Origin: Rallus limicola
Lineage: Eukaryota; Chordata; Aves; Gruiformes; Rallidae
Length of the DNA stretch: 64,000 nt
Assembly (NCBI GenBank): GCA_022605955.1
Contig: JAKCOZ010000032.1
Span: 5,208,001-5,272,000, forward strand
Reading direction: 5' to 3'
Made by a program: the position numbers and the translations under genes. The notes below the pieces were generated by a model that had not been told where the DNA came from, ran no database searches, and saw nothing but the letters and a program-made list of their open reading frames with translations. This document shows, piece by piece, positions 36,001 to 48,000 of the stretch (position 1 is its first letter; every line of letters begins with the position of its first letter).

Positions 36001-39000
36001 CTCATGGGCACCTGCCAGAGACAAAACACTTGGCGTGAGTGCCAGCAGCATGATGCCCAGCACCAGCCTCCCTCCTGCTCTGCCCTGCCCACATCCTCTC
36101 CTCCCAACAAGGGCTCTGTCGCCCCAAGGCAGCACTTCTGCTCTGAGGGGGTTGGCCAAAATCACTTTCTCTTTTGCGGTCAATACAGTTGGTGGGGCTT
36201 TTTTAAGTGCCTGGCCTTAATTATGTGACCTCCACCTTGCAGTGGAGCCAAGAAGGCAGGTCTCTGCCTGGGTGGCGAGGGATGCTGGTCCTGCCCTGCT
36301 CCGTGTGGCATCCCTGCACTCAGGCTGCAGTGCGGTTTTCCTCATCATCCACGTGCCATTCCTCCTCTTCCTCCACATTCCTCAGCATCACCCTCTTCTT
36401 TGCTCCCAAACCTCCTCCTTTGCATCCCTGCCACCTCCTGCCTTTTTCCCCCAAGTGCAGCCCAAGGAGAAGAAAGGAGAGCTGCCACCTGCACAAGCCT
36501 GCCTGTGCTTTGGACCTCCCCCACGAGGTCAAACAGCACCCGAGTGATGCTTTGCAGCACGGTGGGTGGGAGGAGCTGTACCCCAGCCCCAAAAGGGGCA
36601 CACCAAGGCATGCAGCCAGCCTGTTTGACTCAGGACAGATGAGGAAAGCTCAGTTCCCGTTCTCGTGGCCGGCACCATGCCTGTGGCTGCTGCACAAAGC
36701 CACTTCTCCTAAGGGTTTGCTCTGGGCTGCACAGCCACCCACCCAGCTCGGGGAGAGAAGCCGCACTACCTCCAGCTTACCGAAAGCCTGATGAAATGGT
36801 TCTGCTGGGGAAGGTGGTGCCCCGTTCCATTTAACTACCCTGGTTACTGGGAGCTGAGAGCAGGCAGGAGCTGGCAGCCAGCTGCTCCCTGCCCCCAGCA
36901 CTGCATGGATTTCTAGGGATGGGGCAGCACAGGGAGACCTGGATCCTGTGGCCCTATCACTGTGGATGTGCTGTGGGTCTTTTTTTTTGGGGGGGTGGGG
37001 AGCAGAAAAAGCACAAGCGATGCTTTTTCAGTCACCTGGAAGGCAAACTTCTGTTTCAGCCACAAGCTGGAGGGAGGGATGAGTCAAGGAGCTGGCTCCC
37101 GCTGTGGGAGGGAGGGAAGGGTGCAGCAGGGAGGGGGTCTGGCAGCACTTCTGCAACCTCTGTGCTCTCGGGGTGCTCCCGGGGTGCCTCGCAGGAGGGA
37201 GGGGTGCCTCCCATGCTCCTTGCTGGCAGCCTGCGGGCATGCCCGGCCCTTCCCAGGACAGTTTTGTGGGAGGGACCTGTCTTGGGGTCACCTTGCGTGG
37301 TACCCATGGGGCTTGGGCACCTAACCCCACGGACCCCGGCGGGATGCATCCTTGTCCTAGAAAGGCGACGCAGCCCGGGGGGGATGACACAGATGTCCCC
37401 ATGGTGTCACCAGGTGGTGAGGGGAGGGTACGTACGTCTGTTGCTGACCGCTTGTCTCTGCTTGTAAATCAGGAGCAGGATGAGGAGCAGGCAGAGGATG
37501 CCCACGATGCAGGCGCCTGTTGCCAGCGCTGCGGCTGTGATATCTGCGACAGAGAAGGGCGAGAGCTGGAGCGGGTGGCCTCACGCTGCTGCGGTGTCCT
37601 CGAGCACGGGGCTGCGGTGGTGGCGTCACCCCCACGCCTGACAGCGCGGCTCCCACCCACATGGGTGGTCCTAAGCGCATCCATGCCGGGATGCGGGGCT
37701 GGTTGCGGAGATAAGCTCTGAGGCATCGCTTTAGGACCGTGACCAAAGTCCTTCATTGCTGGAGGACATCCCAAGGTCTTTCTTTGGTCTTTGGGATACG
37801 AGGAGGGAACCTGGGGCCCTGCTGAAGCCCTTTGAAGTCAGCAGGAAGGCTCTTGGTGGTTTCAAAGAGTGCCGGCCCTGACCCATGGATGGCTCATTGC
37901 AACTGGGTTGCCTCAAAGTCCTCCAGCATCAAAGGGCTTGTGACCCAAGGCCTCTGGATAAGGATCATGCTCCTGGAGAGCCATACCCCAGAAGCTCCCC
38001 AGAAAGGCCGTCAGCCTGCAGGCACCTCTGTGGCCATCACCATCCATGTGGGATGGCTTGTGGGGGGGGTTGAAGGGCAGGTCTGTCTCCAGCACATCTC
38101 TCTGGAGAAGCAGCCTCTTGCTCTGGGGGTTGTGCTTTTTTTCCCCCTTTCTTTTGCTCAGCAGGACAGGGTTTCCCAGCATTTAGGACTGAGGGTTTGG
38201 GGCAGAAAGCACTACTCCTGGGGCAGTTTCCTGTGGCTGGGCTGGTCCCAACTGTGCTGCAAGCCAATTTTAGCAAAACCTGCCCATTTAGCAGCCAGCT
38301 AATGCGGTGGATGGAGCAAGTGATGAAGACATCACCTGCACAGCAAAGCATGGGCACCTCCAGTGTCTAGACACAGCACCATGGCAGCCCCGTGCTCTCT
38401 GAGCATTTGAGCAAGATTTGGGTTCCCTCTGCTAATGGATCAATATTTGGGATGAGGCAGCATGGACTCAGGATGGAGCACAGTGTTGCAAGAGGTCCCT
38501 TTCTGTCCTTCCCCATCTGCTCAAGGCAGCGGCAGCTAAATCCCTAGCCATGCTTTGGAGTGAGCTCAGGTGCTTCATACCCATGGGGTGAACAATCTCC
38601 ACAGGCTTCAGGACAGTCACAGCCAGGTGAGGGACGTGCCCAGGGTGACAGCCTTAGCAATCACCCCCCTGACACCCAACAGCGCGGCTGCAGCTGCAGC
38701 TGCACACCCGTGTGTTCACAGCGAGCAGCCATCCCTAAGGGAAATACAGGGACCAGGACAGCAAGCCTTTACCTTTGCTGGTGGCAGTATGAAAAGTGCA
38801 GTTTTGAAGGCCTTTTCTGCCTGTGGGGAAGAGAAAAAGCCTGTTAGAGCTCAGGGGATTCACTCAGATACCCATACCTGCGAGCTGCACTCGCCTTTGC
38901 TCGCCAGCAGTGAGAAGATCAGCCCAGAGCATCCCAAAAATCAAGAGTTTAATCCTGGGAAGCTGAGATTCCCGCTGCAAGACCCCTTTTTCCCCCTGTG

Positions 39001-42000
39001 TGTGACAGCTGGGCCAGTCCCTGGCTATGTGGGATCTTGATTTTTTTTTTGGTCCGAAAGCATCTGTGCCAAGGCTGCAAACCAAGGGCAGGGGGCGGCT
39101 CATGCCTCTTCCTGCTGGGCTGCTGCCCCGGGGGATATCTCCAAGCCTCCACCTCACCCCTATGGATGCCGGCAGCCCTTCCTTACAGCCCAGCTGGCCT
39201 GCTTGCCAGCTCCTTTTATGTCGAGGTTTGTTTTCCTCTCTTGCAGAAAGAGGTTGAGGAAGATCAGTGAAACTATGTAGCATGGACTTTATTGCGTTCC
39301 AGCTGCTTTTTTTTTTTTTTTTTTTAAATGTTCCAGTGCTCTCTGGCTCTATTTCAAACCTTCAACATCTGCTGCTCTTTGTCTCTTTGCATGGCTTGGG
39401 CATTCCAACCTCGATGCTGCAGCCGGACAGCATCTGCTGCCTTATCCCAACACACCCCAGCACGGATGCAGGACTGGCAAGGGGTTCCCCTTGCCCTCCT
39501 TCCCCTCCCTCCCCACCGCCTTCCCACCCCTCACCTTGCTGGATCTGCAGCTCCACGAAGCTGTGAGTGACCTGCAGCGTGTGAGCCTTGTCCTGCTCCT
39601 TCCTGATCTCCATGGCATAGCAGCAGTAATTCCCACTGTCCTGCAGCGTCAGGTTCATCACCACGATGTGAAAGGCACCGTGGTGGTCTGAGACGAACTC
39701 CACGCCATGATGGCCAGCTTGCCCTCCCCCGAGGTGGGATTTTTGGGTGCCGTTGCCGGGCAGTGGCGGTGGGGGCTGCAGCTCGTGGTGCCTGCCCAGG
39801 TCGCGGTGCATCTCCCTCTCGGTGACGTTGCGGATGTGCCTCTTCTCGAAGCAGCTCTGGTCGCCGTTGCTGCTGAAGTACCAGGTTTTGTAGAGCAGGT
39901 TGTGGCGGTTGGTGAGGTGACCGCTGATCCGGCAGGTCAGGGTGATGTTCTGGCCCTCGGGGCAGACGCAGAGCGAGTAAGGGGTGGTGATCAGGAAAGC
40001 TGACAGCTCTCCTGCATAGGAAAGAAGGCACCGTGGCTGGGTCAGGCTTCATGCAAAACGGGGTTCCCTCCCCATGGCAGTGCTGCGAACCCCGAGGCCG
40101 ATGCCGGCAGAGGGGGTGGCTAGGGCTCGCAGAGGGTGGAGGGGTGGAAGGACTTCACCCGTGCCCTTAGGACGACAAAAACTCCATGCATCCCATGAGA
40201 AGGGAGGTGGGAAGCACGCTGCTCCGTGGCAGCATCCCAGTGGGGCTGGAAGCATGATCCCACCCCAGCAATAACCCCTGGAGGAGATGCAGCTGAGATT
40301 CAGTTTTTAACAGCAGCAGGGAGGCAGAAGTTTTGCCTGGAGCTGGCAGAAGGGAGGGAAGCAGGAGGGTGGGGGGGGGATGTCTGCCCTGAGTGCCCGC
40401 TTTTGGGGCGCCAGACCTCTTGCAAAACAGGGGAAGCAGGGTATGGCTTGCAAATTGAGGAAATAACACAAGAGCTGCTGAGCTGGCTGCAAAAGAAAAA
40501 TAAAGAAAATAGCTGGGAGGAGCCGATGCCCCCCGAGATCAGGCGGGGAGCGGGTTCCACCCTGCTTGTTTTTCAGCCCCAGGAGGGAGGAGAAAGGGGG
40601 AACCAGCCAGCGCTGACTGCCTGAAGATGAAACGAGTTCTCAGAAAGGCATCCCTGACCCATGCCGGCAGTGGAACCCTGGGCAGCACACCTGGCAGAGG
40701 TGCAGGAGTGAGGGGTGCAGCGCAGTGTTACCGGTCCCGTCCCGGCGCAGGGTGTACTGATCGATAGAGCAAGCTGTGTGCATTGAGGGGGAGAGAGAAG
40801 AGCAAAGATAGGAAACCTTTGGTGCCCTGGCCCTGGCAGTGCTTTGTGTTTGCAGAAGCGGAAACGTCACCTTTGAAAGCTGAAGAAATACCAGATTCTG
40901 GGTTAATTTTCTTGAAATTATTATTGAGAAAAGTTCCTGGGGCTGCTTTGCAACAGGGAGGATGGTAGGAGGACAAGTAGTTCTTTTATTTTGGTAACAT
41001 CCTGTTGTGCTATTAGCTCAGCCGCTGTGTTTCGCTTTGAGGTTTTTCGCTTGTTATAATGAGCAGGTGTCAATCAACAGTGGGCTGCCCGCAGCCCAGC
41101 CAGCCAGGCGAGCGGCTACCCATCTCCAGCTGCCTGGAGAGCATCCTCCTGCACATGCTGTCACCGCACCGCCGCCCCGGCACGGCATGCAGCACCAGAG
41201 CAAAACCAAAATCATCCCCTGGGCCTTCCACCCGTCATGGGCCTTTGTGGCTGTCAGGATGACGGTGTGTGAATAGCCATGACGTCCCCAGGTCCCAGCA
41301 ACGTGACTGAGGGGGCTTTAGGGAGGGGATCTGAGCCATTGGACAGTGTGTGTGTGTCCCCCACCAAGCTCTGCAGCGCACGGTGCCAAGGTGTCCCGCG
41401 GAGCTGGGGACAGCATGAGCTTTGCTGAACCGCTCTGGCTGCAAGGGACCCCAGCCTGTTCCCCGGGGGCCCATGCAGCAGCGCATCCCTTCCCTGGGCT
41501 GCTCTGCAGCAGAGCATCGCGTGGCCTGAGCTAAACGCTGCCTCGCTCAGGCTCGTTCCCAAGCCCTGGCTTCTCCTCATTCTCCAATGCTGCTGGGGCC
41601 AGGGTGCCCAACCAGGCTGGCTGGGTTTTGGCAGGCAGGAGAGCAGATCCCCCACCTCCTTGCCAGCGCTCCGAGCACAAAAGGCACCTCAGATGTGTTT
41701 CTCCATACCTGCTGCAACGGGAAGTGCCCCATTCACATCAGGGGTCCCCCGGGAGCCAGGGGAAGGGAAGCCAGGGCTCTATTGGAGGAAGCTGAGCTTC
41801 CAACACCTTGCAAAAGTATCTGCGGGAGACTTTGTTTTCCACACCACAACCCCCCCCCCCCAAATAAAGCAGGGGTTCTGTCCCCCTCATCCCTGCACAG
41901 TTTGCAAATCTCTGCTGTACTAAAGCATCCTAAAGCATCCAGCTCCCGCCTCTGGGTGGGAACCTTCTGGATGGAATGCCAACAGATCCCACGCTTTGGA

Positions 42001-45000
42001 CAGCGAGGCCCAGCGTGGGGAGGGGCAGAGGTTACCTAGTGAGAGAGGCTTTTGGCATTACCAACTTCCTTCCCTTCTCCCAAGCAGGGGAAGGCTTCCC
42101 AAAGCTATCGAGCGGAGGAGTAAACAGCAAGGGAGGAGAGCTGGCAAGGCACACCATGCCCCACAGCAGGGCCAGGGAGGCAGTTTTTTCCCCCCACACC
42201 ACCACCCCACCACCCCCCCCCCCCCAGCCCAAGACAAAAGGAGGCTTTAAAGCCACGCTAGATGCCAGATGGTGTCCAGACGAAACATCTTCTGTCTTTA
42301 CACTAAAACTCACAGATCTTAATCTTCCCTGGGCACTGTGGGCTTTTTCCATGCCCAGACCCCAGGTTTGGCTCCATCCACCGCGGTCAGACTGTTCCCT
42401 TTGAAGGCAGTGCTGCTGACAGACACCAGATGAAAGCCGGATGCCTGGCTCCGCGCATCTCCAGCTGAGAGGACCAGGGGAACTGTTGCAGTCCAAGCTG
42501 AGAGCTGTCGTCTTCTCACCATCTGGTAAAGACTGAGGTGGTCTCAAGTAGGTGCCAGAAGCACCCCTCTTTCTCTTCAGCACCTCTGTAGCTTTGGCTC
42601 AGACCCGCAACGTTGGAGCAGTGCGGCACGGTGCCCGGTGCAGCGCTGGGAGGGACATCCCCAGTATCGGCACCGCTGCCTGTCTTGCAGCCTGGGAGCT
42701 CCCCTCTCAGTGATAACAAAACACCATAGAAGCTGTTCTGAAGCCGAGGAGCTGGTGCTGCTTCGCTCACCGGGCGGCTTACAGAAAACAGGGGTTTGTG
42801 CCGAATTCTGAGTGGGTGAGCGAAAGCTTCTCCCAGGTGCTTCTCCGAGCCTTGGTCCCCCCCCTCTGGCAAGCAGGTGTATGATTTACACTCCTGCGAT
42901 TTCCAGAAGTGATTTCAACTTCCTGGCACCTCTTTCCACCTTGGCAAATCCTCCAGAGGGGACATTTCCAGCCTAACCCAACCAGGGAAGAGGTTGCTGC
43001 TAGTGGGGAAGCATCTGCTTAGTTCTGGAGCAGGGAATCCGGCTTTAATTGCTCTTCTGTGAGCCACGAAAGTGCGGCGAGCCCCGGCGTCGCTGGGCTC
43101 CTCTCACTTAGCTCAGGATGAGACCTTTGGAAAGCCCAGCTCAGGTGCCATCCCTTGGGTGGAGAGGAGGCGCTTCCCCATCTGCCCAGTCACCAAAGCA
43201 GGCAGGAGCTGGATGTCTCCAAGGCCCCTGCTTCTCCATCAAGCCCTGCTGAAGTTAGCCAAGGGTTCAGACAGTTTGGGCAGGCGATTGCACACGGTTC
43301 GGTCCCGCTGGCAAGCCAGGCTCACGTTGAACATTGGTGGCCAAGCTCGCTGCGTTGCAGAAGGCCTGATACTCTGTCCTAGCACCCCAGATGTGTAAAT
43401 GAAATAATCCAAAGGCCCACCGAGGTGCTGGTCATTGCTCCCTGATGTTGAGAGATTCATTAGTTGAGCAGCAAGGCACGCTTTAATCCACACCAGGCTT
43501 GCTGTCCCAGAGGAAAGAGGAGAAGGCACCTGCTGTCCTGTTGGACTGGGGCATCGTTTCTTACTGGGAATGTGCTGGCAGAAATCCTGTAGGCAGTCAC
43601 TTTGCTGTCCCAGACAGAGGGAGAAGCCAAGCCCGCTACGATGCTCATCCTCCGCCTGCGGGGTGCAGGGCAGGACCGCAGTCCTTCCTGGCTTCCTTCT
43701 CTATCCACACACAAGCTGCTGTTTCGGTTGCCACCGCCCCCCTGTTTCACCGCCCGGCTCGGAGTGCCGGTAAACCCTGCCTTGCCAGGACTGGTGCCGA
43801 GTCAGACATGAAGCAGCCCCCCTCCTCCCAGAGCATCCCCCTGCCGTGCTGCTGAGCAGCCGGCAAGCTTCCAGCGGGGCAAAGCGCTCGCTCAGGGGAA
43901 CGGAAACTCGGCAGCCGCGCAGGGTGGTCCCGTCCCGGATGGCTGCCTGTCCCAAAAAGTCGCCTGGTACGTCCCCGAAAGCGGAGCATCCTCAGGGAGA
44001 GCATCCCGGCCCTGCTCTTTCCGCTCCCCCGGGGGGCTGACAGCAGGCTCCATGCACGGCTCGGGACCTCCACGGCACGGCTGGGGCCAAGTGGGAATGG
44101 GTGGCTTTTCCAGCTCCCCAGCGGGGAGTTGGCAGGGACAAGGGAAGGAGGGGGGGGGGGGGGTGGGGGGGGGTGGCTGCGTTCCTTCCATGCGTGTTAG
44201 GTCAAACCAAAGGAAGAAAGGAGGGAAAAAAAAAACCACAACCCCAAAACACCAAAACAATCCCAGAGTTTTTAAAACAGTGACTCCCACGCGGCTCCTT
44301 TCCCCCCACCCCCAACCCCCGATGCAAACGAAACACTGGCTCGATCCCCACCACCCCCCTCCCCCCCCAGTCCCCGTATTCACAGGGTGAGAGAGTAAAT
44401 AACACCCCCCGCCCCCCATCCCCAATACCACAAATTCCTCCTGCCACGGCACAGCCCCAGCTGGGCAAACCCGGTGCCCGGGCGAGGAGAGTTTCTGCAG
44501 GGAAAGGGAGGAGAGGAAAAGTGAGCTGGACCTTACCGAGGGAGACGAGCAGGCAGTGCACGGCCAGCAGCAGCGCGGGCTGGACGGCCACCGCCTCCAT
44601 GGCGGCCAGGACGGGCGAAGGGAGCTCTCCCCTCTCCGGAGCCTTTCCGCACGCTCGGAGCAGCCAGAAGCAGCGCCCGGACTCTCACGCACAGGAAATT
44701 TCATTGAGATGTTGCGCGCCGGCACCGGAGGCGCAAGGGCGAGCACCCCCAGGAGGTGACAGGCGGCAGGGACCTACACAGCAACAGCCCCCAGGGACGC
44801 CCTGCTTCTGTCCCCGCTCCTTTGGGCAGCAGCAGGTGCATCTGCTGGGTTGTTTTGGGGTGGTGGTGGTGGTTGGGTTTTTTTTTTCCACGCCTCCCCC
44901 CCCCCCCCAACCCCGTTACAGCTTAGAGCAAGCCAGGTCCCCCCCTGTATGCGTCGTCGGGGTGCGGAGGAGGCGGGTGAGGAGGATGCTCGTCGTGCTG

Positions 45001-48000
45001 GGGTGGGGGGAAGGCTGTGGCTGCTCAGCATGGTGTGAGCCGATCCGTCCAGGAGCCGAGAAGCCCGTTTAGGCAGGAGGAGGCTTTTACTCTGCCCTTA
45101 AACAGCACAGCAGCACCGCGGGCTGCCTCCCGGAGCTTTGCTGTGAATTCAGGAGGCATCACCACCAGCATCTGAGGGCCACCTCATTTCAAAACAGCCT
45201 TCCCTGAAAGTGGAGCTGGGACACACGTGGAGGTTTTCAAACCACAGGAAACCTTGGTGCTGCCATTCTGCCCGTGCAGTTAAATAGAAAGCTCATTACT
45301 GTGTGGCTTTGTGGCTTTCGCAGCAGCACATCTGGGATGCTCTCACTAAAAACTGTAACCCTTGCCTGGCTGAAAGAAGTTTGTTGCTGGGGAGGGGCGG
45401 GGGGAAGTGTAAGGCACGGTGTCCAGAGACACAAAGAACTTGGTTTATCGACCCAAGACCCCGTCTCTGAGCTGAGCCCCCGTCACCTCACCATGCCCAG
45501 GCGTGCCCCCGTGGCAACGTGGCCAGAAGACAGCTTTCAGTGAGGACATCCAGGTGCCAGTGCAGGGACAGATATGGCTGGAAGAGGGCCAGGACAGCCA
45601 GAGTCTGACCGTTGGTGTAAATGTGGTCAGTGGGTAGGTGATGGGACCCACAGGAGGCCAGTCCATTTGTCCGAGATGCTCATTTTCCCCCCTTGAGCTG
45701 TGGCAGCAGCATCTCCCTGTGTTTCCCATTCTACCACGTTGCCACCCTCAGTATTAACAACCAAGGTGTCCCAGATGTCAGGGTGAGGACTTGCATGTGT
45801 CTCCTCCAAAGGCGGTGAGGCACAATGAGGTTCAGCTTCTGGCTGCCATAGGCTGCTCCCCAGCAGGTAAAATCAGGGTGGAAAGGAGAGGGATCTCACA
45901 GAGACGTGCTTTGCTTGGGGGCAGGGGTGGGATTTAACCTCTGTACATGGTACACAACCGGTACCTGGAGATGTGTCTGCAGCCACTTTGGGCCCTGCAT
46001 CCCCTTGGTGTCTCTTGGCAGGGTGGAGCCCACATTGGACATCGACCTTGACAAGGTCCAGCCTTCCCCTGCCAGCTCCAGGTGTTGCAAAGCCGGTCCC
46101 TCTGCAGTGCTTAACGCAGTGTCCCCATGTCCCACAGGCCACCACCACAGTCTACGTCACCATCCTGGATGAGAATGACAACACTCCCGCTTTCCGGCAG
46201 CAGCTGTATGAGGTGACCCTCGACGAAGGTCCCGCCACGCTCAACGCCACCCTCGTCACCGTGCAGGCCCTGGACCAGGATGAGGGACCCAATGGCACGG
46301 TGGCGTACGCCATCACTGAAGGCAATATCTTGGGTACCTTCCACATCAACAGCACCACGGTCAGTAAGGATGCCGGCACCATGCCAGACGTGTCCCTGTC
46401 CTGCTCCCTTCACTCCCAGCCGCTCTCCCCTCGCCTTGCAGGGAGAGATCCGCACGGTGAAGGAGCTGGACTATGAGATCAGCCACGGGCGCTACACCTT
46501 GATCGTCACCGCCACCGACCAGTGTCCCATCATCTCGCGCCGTTTGACGTCGACCGCCACGGTAGGGAGCTGCTGGTGGGGTTGCGACACCGCGGCCTCT
46601 TCGGGGTCAAGGAGTTCCCCCTCACATAAGCAGTTTCACATCTCCTTCCCAGTAGTCATTGGTCACTTTTCCCAGCTGCTGCCAGTGTGCCCAGTTGCTG
46701 TCAGCCTGTTCCCTTGGGGCGGGGGGGTGAGTTGCAAAACAGGGATGGACGCAGGCAAGGGGCTCTCCTGGGTTAGTTAGCCCAATTGCTTGGTCCTGCA
46801 AAGACCCAGGCAGAATTAATTCCCTGAATTGCTTTAAGTTGCATTATACTGTTTGTAGAGGTCCCCTGGGTTCTTGGTGCCTGAAGGGATAGTAGGTAGC
46901 AAAGCTCTGCTTGAGCGTTGACTTCTGCTTCATCTTTATCTTCTCAGATTATTCATCTGCTTTTTAAATTCCTTTTTTTATTCCTTGTATGGAGGTTATT
47001 TAAAGCCTGCAGTTAGTTTGCTTCATTTTCTTCCTTTTCCCTAGAGCTCTACCATTTCTCCTGGACCACCACAGTGATCAGAACTTAGTGTGCTGCTCCA
47101 AGTGTGGGGAGGGCAGGCGAGCAGCTCCAAGGCAAACATAATGTAGCAATTGAGTACACTGGTGATTTTTGCAGCCAAACTCAGACTTTGATGGGCCGTA
47201 CAGCAGATGTTGGCAGCACCCAGGATGATTTTGGGAGTCTGCAGGTGGAGGGGATGAGCTTGATCTTCTGCCTTGTCTCCCTATCGTGGACCATTGCGCC
47301 TCTACCCCCAGATATCGAGCCAATCATTTCGTAGACCCCCTCCCAAATGTTCTTGTGAGCAAAGGCAAAAGCAGAAGGTGATGGGGAGGTACCAGTGTGG
47401 GAAATTTTCATGGATAAAGTCCATCCCCTCTAGCCTGGCAGCCCTGTGCTCCACGCTTGGGCAGGTGGGAAGCCTTCAAAGGTGTGCATCTGATACTTTC
47501 CCAGCCCAGGGAAAACCTCAAGACTTGGGATTTAAGTGCCTGCAGGGAAAGCAGCAGCTGTTGGCACGCTGCAGGTAAAGGTAGAGCTGTCCCTGCTCTT
47601 AGCCTAAGCAGAGACATGGGCTTGAAAACCCCTTCACCACCAAATACCCAAGCTAGAAAGGACGAGGAACACCCCCCCCTACACGGGCTGGGGAATCTGT
47701 GCCAGCACTGTAGGAAAACATAGCTCTTAGGAGGAGGTGGAGGGATTAAGATCCCAAGCGATGGGAAATCCATCCCCCTGATAAGGCGTGCCAGCCAGTG
47801 TTTGTTTTCCCCAGTGCTAGGAGACAGAGCAGAGGCTCAGATACACTCTTCTGCAAAGGTTAGATTTAGCCAGTAACAAATGCCCATCCGATGGATTTTG
47901 CTGTCCTTTAACCCAGGGGGTCAGAAAGCTCCTGGTTTTCTCATCACTACTTGCACCACCAAGGCTTAACCTCTTATTAGCCACTGGAGAATCTTCTCCC

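Larger units (their letters stand above)
29464..46137 (+). other. CDH23: 16.7-kb intron w20-w21 carrying VSIR
   Basis: Largest intron. Order: CR1 (29742), about 1.8 kb unique sequence, CR1 (32010), unique sequence, VSIR exons 7 to 1 on the minus strand, CpG-rich VSIR promoter region, about 0.9 kb unique sequence. VSIR introns 1 and 2 (40012-44536, 38821-39534) show no recognised exon. Confidence 0.85.

Noticed and set aside
39531..40052. 173-aa minus-strand frame over VSIR exon 2
   Set aside because: Out-of-frame shadow of the IgV exon; the correct frame carries the Ig cysteines and DSGNYCC.
43892..44746. 284-aa minus-strand frame over the VSIR start
   Set aside because: It reads VSIR exon 1 in the wrong frame and runs into intron 1; the true start is 44600 with an ideal context.
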